Assembly (NCBI GenBank): GCA_014379805.1
Contig: JACMLB010000366.1
Location: forward strand, 1-38,691
DNA: 38,691 nucleotides
Origin: Rhodospirillales bacterium
Lineage (GTDB): Bacteria; Pseudomonadota; Alphaproteobacteria; Rhodospirillales; Magnetospirillaceae
Direction: 5' to 3'
Part shown: positions 8,249-16,672 of the stretch, one piece after another
Layout of the letters: each line of letters starts with the position of its first letter
Position numbering within the stretch: position 1 is the stretch's first letter
Notes under the pieces: generated by a model
The model's database searches: none
What the model was told of the DNA's origin: nothing
Seen by the model: only the letters and a program-made list of their open reading frames with translations
Position numbers and translations under genes: made by a program

Positions 8249-9018
8249 GTACATTGCTGGCGGTTGACCGCGTGTCCCTGACTTTGTCGGGCCACCCGGT
8301 GCTGAGCGACGTCTCGCTGGCGGTGGAGACGGGCCGCATCGTCACCATCGTCGGCCCCAACGGCGCGGGCAAATCCACCTTGGTCAAGGTGGCCCTTGGC
8401 CTGATGTCCCCCGATGCCGGTACCGTGCGCCGCACCGCCGGCTTGCGGGTGGGCTATGTGCCGCAACGCCTGACGGTGGAACCGGCCCTGCCGCTGTCCG
8501 TGCGTCGCTTCCTTGCCATGGCGGCGCCCAAAGCCGATCCGGCGGATATGAATAATGCTTTGGTGCGGGTGGGCGCGGGGCATGTCCTGGCCCAGCAGGT
8601 GCCCGAACTGTCGGGGGGCGAGCTGCAACGGGTCATGCTGGCGCGGGCCTTGTTGCGCAAGCCCCATCTGCTGGTGCTGGACGAACCGGTGGGCGGCGTG
8701 GACATGGCCGGGCAGGCGGAAATTTATGATCTGATCGCTGCCCTGGCTCATGCCGATGGCAGTGGCGTGTTGATGGTCAGCCACGATCTGCACGTGGTCA
8801 TGGCCGCCACCGACGAAGTGGTGTGCCTCAACCGCCATGTCTGCTGCGCCGGTCACCCCGAGGCGGTCAGCCGCCACCCGGAATATCTGGCCCTGTTCGG
8901 CCCCAAAGTGGCAGCCAGCCTAGCGGTCTACACCCATGTGCACGACCACGCCCATCTGCCCGATGGCGGCACGGTGGAACTTCCTCATACGCATGGACCG
9001 AACTGCCGCCATGGATGA
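8245..9018 (+). CDS. znuC: Zinc ABC transporter, ATP-binding protein
   Basis: The 257-residue cytoplasmic ATPase drives Zn2+ import. Visible motifs are Walker A GPNGAGKST near residue 36, the Q-loop in GYVPQRL, the signature LSGGELQRV, Walker B LLVLDEP with GGVD, and the switch His in VSHDLHVV. The C-terminal tail is His-rich (VHDHAHLP, HTHGPNCRHG), as in several ZnuC proteins. The GTG start at 8245 overlaps the zur stop; the longer upstream frame only shadows zur. The end overlaps the znuB start by 8 bases. Confidence 0.93.
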   Translation: MSTLLAVDRVSLTLSGHPVLSDVSLAVETGRIVTIVGPNGAGKSTLVKVALGLMSPDAGTVRRTAGLRVGYVPQRLTVEPALPLSVRRFLAMAAPKADPADMNNALVRVGAGHVLAQQVPELSGGELQRVMLARALLRKPHLLVLDEPVGGVDMAGQAEIYDLIAALAHADGSGVLMVSHDLHVVMAATDEVVCLNRHVCCAGHPEAVSRHPEYLALFGPKVAASLAVYTHVHDHAHLPDGGTVELPHTHGPNCRHG

Positions 9019-9787
9019 ATTTCTCGCCCGCGCTTTAGCCGGCGGCTTAGGCCTTGCCTTAGTGGCTGGTCCGTTCGGCTGCTTCGTGGTGTGGCGCCGC
9101 ATGGCTTATTTCGGCGACACCTTGGCCCATGCCGCGCTGCTGGGCGTGGTGCTGGGTGTGGCGCTGGATATGGACTTCACCATCGGCATCGCCTTGCTGT
9201 CCTTGGCGGTGGCGCTGTTGCTGGGGCTAATGCAGCGCCAGCGGCAATTGGCCTCGGACACCATGTTGGGCATCATCTCCCACGGCGCGTTGGCGACCGG
9301 ATTGGTGGCGCTGGCGCTGATGCAGGATGCGCGGGTCAACCTTATGGGCTGGCTGCTGGGCGACATTCTTGCCATCGGGTGGACCGACGTGGCGGTGCTG
9401 TGGGGCGGCGGTGTCGTGCTGCTGGCGGCGCTGGCTGTTGTCTGGCCGACCTTGGTCGCCATGATCGTGGATGAGGATCTGGCGGCGGTAGAGGGCCACG
9501 CCGTCGCCCGCGCCCGCATGGTGCTGATGGTGCTGGTGGCCCTGGTGGTCGCCGCCGCCATGAAGGTGGTCGGCATCCTGCTGGTGACCGCCCTGCTGGT
9601 CATCCCCGCCGCCACCGCCCGCAAATTCTCCCGCACGCCCGAGCACATGGCGGTGCTTGCCAGTGTGATCGGCGCGCTGGCTGTGGCTTTGGGCTTGGCC
9701 GGGTCGTGGCGCTTCGATACCCCGTCCGGCCCGTCCGTGGTGGTGGCGGCGGTGGCGCTGTTCGTGTTGTCGCAGGCGAGGCGCTAG
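9011..9787 (+). CDS. znuB: Zinc ABC transporter, permease
   Basis: The 258-residue inner-membrane protein has about seven to eight hydrophobic segments and the family hallmarks WRRMAYFGDTLAHAALLGV near residue 29 and, later, KVVGILLVTALLVIPAATAR. It forms the Zn2+ channel with ZnuC and ZnuA. The ATG lies inside the end of znuC, suggesting coupled translation. The next gene, a methyltransferase, begins 3 bases after the stop, so it may be on the same zinc-responsive transcript. Confidence 0.93.
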   Translation: MDEFLARALAGGLGLALVAGPFGCFVVWRRMAYFGDTLAHAALLGVVLGVALDMDFTIGIALLSLAVALLLGLMQRQRQLASDTMLGIISHGALATGLVALALMQDARVNLMGWLLGDILAIGWTDVAVLWGGGVVLLAALAVVWPTLVAMIVDEDLAAVEGHAVARARMVLMVLVALVVAAAMKVVGILLVTALLVIPAATARKFSRTPEHMAVLASVIGALAVALGLAGSWRFDTPSGPSVVVAAVALFVLSQARR

Positions 9788-9790
9788 ACC

Positions 9791-11275
9791 ATGTGGACTG
9801 ACGGCGTTGCCGCAATCGACTACACCCACGCCTTCTATCCCGAGATGGCGCCTGCGCATCTGGCCTTTGTGCTGTTACTCAAGGGCATCGCGCCGCCGCC
9901 GTTGCAGGGCTTTCGTTACGCCGAATTAGGCTGCGGCCAGGGACTGACCACCAATCTGCTGGCCTGCCTGCACTCTGACGCCCGGTTCGAGGCGGTGGAC
10001 GTGCTGCCGTCCCACATCGCGGGTGCGCGCGCCTTGGCGGAAGAGTCCGGCCACGACAACGTCCAGTTCTTCGAGGAAACTTTCGCCGCCTTCGCCGGGC
10101 GCGGCGGGCAGGATTTGGACATCATCGCCCTGCACGGCGTGTGGTCGTGGGTCAGCGACGAAAACCGCCGCATCCTGCTGGACATCATCGGTCGTCGGTT
10201 GAAGCCGGGCGGGGCGGTGTTCCTTAGCTATAATTGCCTGCCGGGCTGGGCCGCCGACATGCCGGTGCGCCATCTGCTGCTGGAGCGGGTGGCGGCAGAG
10301 CACGGGCCATTGCCGCAACGCATCGACCGGGCGCTGGACTTTATGAGGCGTCTGTCGCAGCAAGGCGGCTATTTCGACCACGCTCCCAGCGCGGCGGCTT
10401 TGCTGGAAAGCTTGCGCGGCAAGACCGACAATTACATCGCCCATGAATACCTGAACCGCGACTGGTCGCCGTTCTACCACGCCGACATTGCGGCCCAGAT
10501 GGCGGGCTTGGACTTCGCCGCTTCAGCCACCGTGTTGGACCATCTGGACGGCTGGCGCCTAAGCTCCGAAGCGGCGGCCCTGGTGGCCGAAGCCGAGGGG
10601 GCCGCGCGCGAGACCCTGCGCGACACTCTGACCTATACCCGCTTCCGCCGTGATATCTTCGTCCGCGAGCCCCGCCATTTGTCCAAGGCTGAACGTCGTG
10701 AACATTTAGGCGCCCTACGCTTCGGCCTGATCGTGCCACGGAACGATGTGCCCGAAAGCGCCACCTCCTCGACCGGCGACCAAGTGCTCCCCGCCGCCCT
10801 GTATATCCCCCTGGTCGACGCCTTGGTGGAGCCCAAATCCCTGGACCAACTCGCGGCTCAACTTCCCCACCCCTTTGACGCCATCGTCGAGGCGCTGATG
10901 GTGCTGGTAAGCCTGGGCGCCGCAGCACCGTCCCTGGGCGAAGGCGATGCGGAACGTTGCCGCCGTTTCAACGGCGCCGTGCTGGCTCGCAACCGTCACT
11001 CTCCCGACATCCGCCAACTGGCGGTGACAATCTGGGGCACTGGGCTGGTAGTGGATGTGTTGGACCGCCTGTTCCTGTTGGCCGAACGCGAAGGCGCCGA
11101 CCCTACGGCGTTCGCTTGGATGGTACTGACCGAACGCGGCAAGCGCCTGCGCCGGGATGGTCGATGGCTGGAGACAGCGGAGGATAATTTGGCGGAGCTA
11201 AAGCGCCTGCACGGCGATTTCGTGCGGTTGCGGCGGGGCAGATTGGCGGCGTTGGGGATTAATCCCGCCCGATGA
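9791..11275 (+). CDS. SAM-dependent methyltransferase with methyltransferase regulatory domain
   Basis: The 494-residue protein starts with a class I methyltransferase domain: YAELGCGQGLTTN at residues 43-54 is the SAM-binding glycine loop, followed by FEAVDVLPSHI and LDIIALHGVWSWV, with LKPGGAVFLSYNCLPGW after it. The middle (about 210-300, with YIAHEYLNRDWSPFYHADIA) matches the MethyTransf_Reg domain found in this bacterial family, and a winged-helix-like C-terminal part follows. The substrate is unknown. The gene begins 3 bases after znuB, and AGGCG upstream can serve as a ribosome-binding site, so it probably belongs to the zur-znuCB transcript. Its 3' end overlaps the convergent gph gene by 17 bases. 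Confidence 0.8.
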   Translation: MWTDGVAAIDYTHAFYPEMAPAHLAFVLLLKGIAPPPLQGFRYAELGCGQGLTTNLLACLHSDARFEAVDVLPSHIAGARALAEESGHDNVQFFEETFAAFAGRGGQDLDIIALHGVWSWVSDENRRILLDIIGRRLKPGGAVFLSYNCLPGWAADMPVRHLLLERVAAEHGPLPQRIDRALDFMRRLSQQGGYFDHAPSAAALLESLRGKTDNYIAHEYLNRDWSPFYHADIAAQMAGLDFAASATVLDHLDGWRLSSEAAALVAEAEGAARETLRDTLTYTRFRRDIFVREPRHLSKAERREHLGALRFGLIVPRNDVPESATSSTGDQVLPAALYIPLVDALVEPKSLDQLAAQLPHPFDAIVEALMVLVSLGAAAPSLGEGDAERCRRFNGAVLARNRHSPDIRQLAVTIWGTGLVVDVLDRLFLLAEREGADPTAFAWMVLTERGKRLRRDGRWLETAEDNLAELKRLHGDFVRLRRGRLAALGINPAR

Positions 11276-11927
11276 CCGCATCCGCAATGGTCCGGAAATC
11301 ATCCACCACCAAATCCGCCCCCAACTCATGCACCGACCCCCGTGCATAGCCGAAGCTGACCGCGATGCAGGTGACGCCGGCGCCCTTGGCGGCCAGCACG
11401 TCGTTGATGGAATCGCCCACCATGACCGCTTCGTCGTGGCCCACACCCAGGCGGTCCAGCACGGTGTGCAGATGGGCGGGGTTGGGCTTCAGTGCGGGGG
11501 TGTCGTCGCCACCGATCACCACGGGGAAATAGGCGCCCAGTTCTAGAGCGGCCAGAATTTGGTGAGTGGCGGCGGTGGGTTTGTTGGTGCACACCGCCAG
11601 CAAGATGCCCTTGGCCCTCAGCCGCGCCAGGGTCTCGGCCACATGGGGGTAGGGGCGGGTCAGCACCGTGGCGTTGGGCTCGTAATGGCCCAGGAAGCGT
11701 TCCAGGAACGGTGCCACCTCGGGGCCGGGCAGGCCGCCGCGCGCGGCGAAGGCGCGTTCCACCAAGGTGTGGGCGCCGTCACCGACCATGGGGCCTAAAT
11801 CGGCTTCGGTCAGCGGGGTGCGTCCGTGCTCGGCCAAGGTCATGTTTATGGCGGCGGTCAGGTCGGGAAGCGAATGGATAAGCGTTCCGTCCAGGTCGAA
11901 AATCACAGCTCTTTTGGAACGCCCCAT
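11259..11927 (-). CDS. gph: Phosphoglycolate phosphatase (HAD family)
   Basis: The 222-residue HAD hydrolase has motif I FDLDGTL with the nucleophile Asp, motif II at CTNKP, the motif III Lys in ALKPNPAHL and motif IV VGDSINDVLAA. The alpha-helical cap carries the phosphoglycolate phosphatase pattern GDGAHTLVERAF. It removes phosphate from 2-phosphoglycolate produced by oxygenation or DNA repair. GGAAGG five bases before the ATG at 11927 decides the start over an upstream ATG. It is convergent with the methyltransferase gene and divergent from glmU, 93 bases away. Other HAD substrates cannot be excluded. Confidence 0.85.
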   Translation of the reverse strand: MGRSKRAVIFDLDGTLIHSLPDLTAAINMTLAEHGRTPLTEADLGPMVGDGAHTLVERAFAARGGLPGPEVAPFLERFLGHYEPNATVLTRPYPHVAETLARLRAKGILLAVCTNKPTAATHQILAALELGAYFPVVIGGDDTPALKPNPAHLHTVLDRLGVGHDEAVMVGDSINDVLAAKGAGVTCIAVSFGYARGSVHELGADLVVDDFRTIADAVIGRD

Positions 11928-12020
11928 TGAAACCTTCCGACACAAAGATTGACTAGCCCCCAAGCGCCCTTTGTGGCACCTTCCCGCCGCAATCGCAACA
12001 GCTTGGGTCTAATGGTCGGC

Positions 12021-13367
12021 ATGGCAAACTCGCAGCTCGCCGTCATCGTGCTTGCCGCCGGCATGGGCACAAGGATGAAATCCGGCCTCCCCAAGGTCAT
12101 GCATCCGCTCGCCGGTCGCCCCATGGTCAGCCATTTGATGGACACCATTTCCGGGCTTAACCCGGACAAGGTGGTCGTGGTGGTCGGCCCCGGCATGGAT
12201 CAGGTCGCCGCCGCCGTCGCTCCCGCCGAAACGGTGGTGCAGCATGAGCGCCTGGGCACCGGCCATGCGGTCATGCAGGCCCGGCCCGTGCTTGAAGACT
12301 TCACCGGCGACGTGCTGGTGCTGTACGGCGACACCCCGCTGATCACCCGCGTCACGCTAGACAAAATGCTGGAGGAACGCCGGAGCGCCAAGGACCCGGC
12401 AGTGGTGGTGCTGGGCTTCAAGCCCGAGGACCCCGGCCATTATGGTCGTCTGGTGGTGGGCGCCGAGGGCTTCAAGGCCATCGTCGAGTGGAAAGACGCC
12501 ACCGACGACCAGCGCGAAATCCCCCTGTGCAATTCAGGCGTTCTGGCCATCGACGGCGCCCGCCTGTGGGGCTTGGCCGAACGCATCACCAACACCAACG
12601 CCAAGGGCGAATACTATCTGACCGATCTGGTGGCCCTGGCCCGTAACGACGGCGCCGCGTGCTCGTTCGTTTTGGGCGAGGCGGAAGAACTGCTGGGCAT
12701 CAATTCCCGCGTCGAGCTGGCCACTGCCGAAGCCATCGTTCAGCGCCGCCTGCGCATAGGGGCCATGGAAGGCGGCGCCACCCTGATCGACCCCGCTTCC
12801 GTGTGGTTCGCCTGGGATACCAAGATTGGCCGCGACGTGGTGGTGTGGCCCCATGTGGTGTTCGGCCCCGGCGTAACCGTGGGCGACGGCGTGCAGATCA
12901 AGGGCTTCTGCCATTTCGAGCTGTGCCGCATCGACAACGACGCCGACGTGGGCCCCTATGCCCGCCTGCGTCCCGGCGCCGAAATCGGCCCCAAGGCCCA
13001 TATCGGCAATTTCGTCGAGATCAAGAAGTCCAAGATCGAGGAAGGCGCCAAGGTCAATCACCTGACCTATATCGGCGACGCCCGTATCGGTGCGGGGGCC
13101 AATGTGGGCGCCGGCACCATCACCTGCAATTACGACGGCTACACCAAATCCTTCACGGATATCGGCCAGAATGCCTTCATCGGCTCCAACACCTCGCTGG
13201 TGGCGCCGGTGAAGATCGGCGACGGCGCCGTCATCGGTGCCGGCTCGGTCATCACCAAAGAGGTGGGCGCCGGGGCTCTAGCAGTGGGACGTGCCTCGCA
13301 GATGGAATTGTCCGGCTGGGCCGACAGGTTCCGCGACCGCAAGCGCGCCGAGAAGGCGAAGAAATAA
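12021..13367 (+). CDS. glmU: Bifunctional GlcN-1-P acetyltransferase / GlcNAc-1-P uridyltransferase
   Basis: The 448-residue enzyme makes UDP-GlcNAc for peptidoglycan and LPS. The N-terminal half has the uridyltransferase signature LAAGMGTRMKSGLPKVMHPL near residue 10, YGDTPL and the metal-binding CNSG. The C-terminal half is a left-handed beta-helix with hexapeptide repeats and the acetyltransferase residues in RLRPGAEIG, NFVEIKKS, NHLTYIGDA and TITCNYDGY. The length is close to E. coli GlmU (456). The start at 12021 fits the family; an ATG nine bases upstream is possible. The Shine-Dalgarno site is weak. glmS follows after 30 bases. Confidence 0.96.
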   Translation: MANSQLAVIVLAAGMGTRMKSGLPKVMHPLAGRPMVSHLMDTISGLNPDKVVVVVGPGMDQVAAAVAPAETVVQHERLGTGHAVMQARPVLEDFTGDVLVLYGDTPLITRVTLDKMLEERRSAKDPAVVVLGFKPEDPGHYGRLVVGAEGFKAIVEWKDATDDQREIPLCNSGVLAIDGARLWGLAERITNTNAKGEYYLTDLVALARNDGAACSFVLGEAEELLGINSRVELATAEAIVQRRLRIGAMEGGATLIDPASVWFAWDTKIGRDVVVWPHVVFGPGVTVGDGVQIKGFCHFELCRIDNDADVGPYARLRPGAEIGPKAHIGNFVEIKKSKIEEGAKVNHLTYIGDARIGAGANVGAGTITCNYDGYTKSFTDIGQNAFIGSNTSLVAPVKIGDGAVIGAGSVITKEVGAGALAVGRASQMELSGWADRFRDRKRAEKAKK

Positions 13368-13397
13368 ACTCCTCCACGGTTTTCTAGGAGCTCTCAC

Positions 13398-15221
13398 ATG
13401 TGCGGCATCGTCGGCATCATCGGTAAGGGCGACGTTGCGCCCTCGCTGGTCGAGGGATTGAAGCGGCTGGAATATCGCGGCTATGACTCCGCCGGCATCG
13501 CCACCCTGGTGGATGGCCGCGTCGAACGCCGCCGCGCCGAGGGCAAGCTGGCCAATCTGGAAACCCTGCTGCGCGATAACGGCTTGGCCGGGCGCATCGG
13601 CATCGGCCACACCCGCTGGGCCACCCATGGCGTGCCGACCGAGCGTAATGCCCATCCCCACGCCACCGCCCGCGTGGCCGTGGTCCATAACGGCATCATC
13701 GAGAATTACACCGAACTGAAGGCCGAGCTGACCGCCGCCGGCCAAAGCTTCGAAAGCGACACCGATACCGAGGTGGTCGCCCAGCTGATCGACTATCACC
13801 TGCAGCAGGGCCATACGCCGGAAGCCGCCACCGCCTTGGCGCTGAAGCGCCTGCACGGCGCCTTTGCCCTGGGCATCATCTTCACCGGCCATGAAGATCT
13901 GATGATCGCGGCGCGCGAAGGCAGCCCGCTGGCCATCGGCTATGGCGATGGCGAGATGTTCCTGGGTTCCGACGCCCTGGCCTTGGCGCCGCTGACCCAG
14001 AAGATCAGCTATCTGGCCGATGGCGATTGGGCGGTGCTCAGCCCAACCGGCGTCACCATCCGCGACCGCGAGGACCGGTTGGTCAACCGCGAAGTCCGTC
14101 TGACCCAATTGTCCGGCGCGCTGATCGGCAAGGGCCAGCACCGGCACTTCATGGTCAAGGAGATCTTCGAGCAGCCACAGGTGCTGGGCGATACGCTCAA
14201 CACCATGCTGAACCCCGCCGACCGCACCATTACCCTGCCCGAACTGCCCTTCGATCTGGGCGGTATCGAGAAGGTGACCATCGTCGCATGCGGAACGTCC
14301 TATTACGCCGGCATGGTCGCCCGCTATTGGATCGAGAAGCTGGCGCGGGTGGCGGTCGAGGTGGAGATCGCCTCGGAATTCCGCTACCGCGAGCCGGTGA
14401 TGACCCCGGGCGGTCTGGCCGTCTTCATCTCGCAATCGGGCGAGACCGCCGACACCCTGGCGGCCCTGCGCTATTGCCGCACCCACGGCCAGCACACCCT
14501 GTCGCTGGTCAACGTGGCCGAAAGTACCATCGCCCGCGAATCCGAAATGGCCCTGCTGAGCCAAGCCGGCCCTGAAATCGGCGTCGCCTCCACCAAGGCC
14601 TTCACCACTCAGTTGGTGGTCATGGCCTGCCTCGCCATCAGCCTGGCCCGCGCCAAGGGCCGCATGAACCATGAGGAAGAGGCTCGCCTGTCCCAGGCCC
14701 TGGCCGAACTGCCGGCACTGGTGTCGGAAGTGCTGCGCGGCGAGCATCAGCTGCGCGAAATTGCCGAAACCATCGCCCAGGCCCGCGACGTGCTGTATCT
14801 GGGCCGTGGCACCGGCTATCCCATCGCCCTGGAAGGCGCCTTGAAGCTGAAAGAAGTCAGCTACATCCATGCCGAGGGTTATGCCTCGGGCGAGCTGAAG
14901 CACGGCCCCATTGCCCTGATCGACGACAGCGTCCCCGTCATCGTCGTCTGCCCCACGGACGAGCTGTACGACAAGACTGCGTCCAACGTTCAGGAAGTGG
15001 TGGCGCGCGGCGGCCGGGTGGTGTTTCTGTCCGACCGCAAGGGCATCGACCGGCTGGCGACCAAGGCGCTGGCCACGTTCGAAATGCCCGAAGTGGACAC
15101 CTTCGTCGCCCCCATTCTGTACGCCATCCCGGTGCAATTGCTGGCCTACCACGTGGCCGTCGCCAAGGGCACCGACGTGGACCAGCCGCGCAATTTGGCG
15201 AAAAGCGTGACGGTGGAGTAG
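13398..15221 (+). CDS. glmS: Glutamine--fructose-6-phosphate aminotransferase (isomerizing)
   Basis: The 607-residue enzyme makes glucosamine-6-phosphate from fructose-6-phosphate and glutamine, feeding GlmU. The mature protein starts at the catalytic Cys (MCGIVGIIG), followed by the glutaminase motifs LEYRGYDSAGIA, HTRWATHG and HNGIIENY. Two SIS sugar-isomerase domains follow (ACGTSYYAG, SQSGETADTL, STKAFTTQ, LGRGTGYPIALEGALKLKE). It ends with DQPRNLAKSVTVE, the canonical C-terminus. AGGAG lies 7 bases before the ATG. No riboswitch or ribozyme structure was seen in the 30-base gap after glmU. yciB follows after 8 bases. Confidence 0.97.
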   Translation: MCGIVGIIGKGDVAPSLVEGLKRLEYRGYDSAGIATLVDGRVERRRAEGKLANLETLLRDNGLAGRIGIGHTRWATHGVPTERNAHPHATARVAVVHNGIIENYTELKAELTAAGQSFESDTDTEVVAQLIDYHLQQGHTPEAATALALKRLHGAFALGIIFTGHEDLMIAAREGSPLAIGYGDGEMFLGSDALALAPLTQKISYLADGDWAVLSPTGVTIRDREDRLVNREVRLTQLSGALIGKGQHRHFMVKEIFEQPQVLGDTLNTMLNPADRTITLPELPFDLGGIEKVTIVACGTSYYAGMVARYWIEKLARVAVEVEIASEFRYREPVMTPGGLAVFISQSGETADTLAALRYCRTHGQHTLSLVNVAESTIARESEMALLSQAGPEIGVASTKAFTTQLVVMACLAISLARAKGRMNHEEEARLSQALAELPALVSEVLRGEHQLREIAETIAQARDVLYLGRGTGYPIALEGALKLKEVSYIHAEGYASGELKHGPIALIDDSVPVIVVCPTDELYDKTASNVQEVVARGGRVVFLSDRKGIDRLATKALATFEMPEVDTFVAPILYAIPVQLLAYHVAVAKGTDVDQPRNLAKSVTVE

Positions 15222-15229
15222 GAGGAAGC

Positions 15230-15811
15230 ATGTCGGAGTCCCCCATGCGTGCCGCCCCCGTCTGGCTGAAGCCCGGTGTCGATTTCGGCCCGCTGGCCGT
15301 GTTCCTGCTGGCCTATGTGAGCAAGGGTCTGGTGGTCGCCACCGGTGCCTTGATGGCGTCCACGCTGGTGGCCTTGGCGCTGTCTTATGCCTACACCCGC
15401 AAAGTGGCGCTGATGCCGCTGGTCACCGCCATCATCGTCGGCGTGTTCGGCGGCCTGACCCTGTGGCTGCAGGACGACACCTATATCAAGATGAAGCCAA
15501 CCATCATCTACGGCCTGTTCGCGGCTTTCGTGGGCGGTGGTCTGGTGTTGGGCAAGCCGGTGCTGAAGGCGGTTTTGGGCGAGGCCTTCGCGTTGGACGC
15601 CACCGGCTGGCGGCGCCTGTCCTTGCGCTTTACGCTGTTCTTCATCGCCATGGCCTTGGGCAACGAGGTGGTGCGCCGGGTTGCCTCGGTGGACATCTGG
15701 GTGCTGTGGAAGGTGCCGGGCAGCATCGTGCTGACCATGGCCTTCATGCTGGCCCAGATGCCGCTGATCAACCGGCACCGTCTGCCCGAGACCAATGTCC
15801 CCGAGGCGTAA
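15230..15811 (+). CDS. yciB: YciB/IspZ-type inner-membrane septation protein
   Basis: The 193-residue integral membrane protein has five to six hydrophobic segments and the YciB hallmark GLTLWLQDDTYIKMKPTIIYGLF, followed by GWRRLSLRFTLFF and a NEVVRR segment. In enterobacteria YciB links to cell-envelope and septum synthesis; its biochemical role is unsettled. A strong AGGAGGAAGC precedes the ATG. The 8-base gap to glmS suggests co-transcription with glmU-glmS, which fits a cell-wall theme. Confidence 0.9.
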   Translation: MSESPMRAAPVWLKPGVDFGPLAVFLLAYVSKGLVVATGALMASTLVALALSYAYTRKVALMPLVTAIIVGVFGGLTLWLQDDTYIKMKPTIIYGLFAAFVGGGLVLGKPVLKAVLGEAFALDATGWRRLSLRFTLFFIAMALGNEVVRRVASVDIWVLWKVPGSIVLTMAFMLAQMPLINRHRLPETNVPEA

Positions 15812-15888
15812 GCTCGCCCAGATCGGCGCGCTTTTCTCCGCCTTCGCCCTGTGCCACCATTAGGCGCACACGCTGTCCGGGGTCTTCC

Positions 15889-16512
15889 ATGCGCCGTCTT
15901 GCCGCTTTGCTGTTTCTGCTGCTGTCCGTTCCGGCTTTGGCCCAGGAACCGTTCGACTACTACGTCCTCAGCCTGTCATGGTCGCCCACTTGGTGCGGCA
16001 CCAAGGCGGGGCGCGGGGATGCCGAGCAATGTGGGGGAACCCGCAACTACGGCTTCGTGGTGCATGGTCTGTGGCCGCAATACGCCAAGGGCGGCTATCC
16101 GTCGGCCTGCGCGGCAAACCCCGAGCCGATGCCGGGCAAGCTGGTGGACTCCATGCTGCCCATCATGCCCAGCCGGAAACTGATCCAGCACGAGTGGAAG
16201 ACCCACGGCACCTGCGACGGCACTGCTGCGGCGGAGTATTTTGGCAAGACCAGCGCCGCCTTCGATCGGCTGCGTATCCCCAAGCTGTTCCAGAATCCGG
16301 TCCAGCCGCAGACCTTGGCGGTGGAGCAGGTGGAAAAGCTGTTCCAGGCCGCCAATCCCGGCCTGGAGCCTAACGCCATTTCCGTGGTCTGCCGTGGACA
16401 CCACGCCGCCGAGGTGCGGGTGTGCCTGGACAAGCAGCTGAACTATCGCCCTTGCGCCCGCGACGTGCGCGACCGCTGCAAGGGCGAAGCGCTGTTTCCC
16501 GCCACCCGCTAA
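15889..16512 (+). CDS. Ribonuclease T2 family protein, periplasmic
   Basis: The 207-residue protein has an N-terminal signal peptide (RRLAALLFLLLSVPALAQ) and both catalytic segments of RNase T2: CAS-1 HGLWPQY with His59 and CAS-2 HEWKTHGTC with Glu102 and His106. Six or more Cys suggest disulfides. It should cut RNA through 2',3'-cyclic intermediates in the periplasm, like E. coli RNase I. The start is set by the signal peptide; the Shine-Dalgarno match is weak. A cacccgc/gcgggtg inverted repeat spans its stop but lacks a T tract, so no terminator is called. Confidence 0.92.
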   Translation: MRRLAALLFLLLSVPALAQEPFDYYVLSLSWSPTWCGTKAGRGDAEQCGGTRNYGFVVHGLWPQYAKGGYPSACAANPEPMPGKLVDSMLPIMPSRKLIQHEWKTHGTCDGTAAAEYFGKTSAAFDRLRIPKLFQNPVQPQTLAVEQVEKLFQAANPGLEPNAISVVCRGHHAAEVRVCLDKQLNYRPCARDVRDRCKGEALFPATR

Positions 16513-16672
16513 ACGTCAACAACTAAGGCGGGTGATAGTAACATTGCGGTAAAATTCATGCATGTGGGGCGGAATGGTCCGTCCCGCGTGAATTCACACG
16601 GTTTTCCCTTGCCTTCTGCGCTATACCCATACAACGATTGTGCAGTTGCGAAATGGGTAAGGGTTTTTCCGC

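Noticed and set aside
13368-13397. glmS ribozyme or riboswitch
   Set aside because: Only 30 bases separate glmU and glmS, too short for the known ribozyme, and they contain just a ribosome-binding site.
13278-15152. Open frame of more than 600 codons antisense to glmS
   Set aside because: It is rich in Gln, Gly, His and Asp without motifs, as expected for the reverse of GC-rich coding sequence, and it overlaps a certain gene.
16503-16537. Terminator after RNase T2
   Set aside because: The cacccgc/gcgggtg repeat spans the stop codon with a long loop and has no T tract, so it is not convincing.
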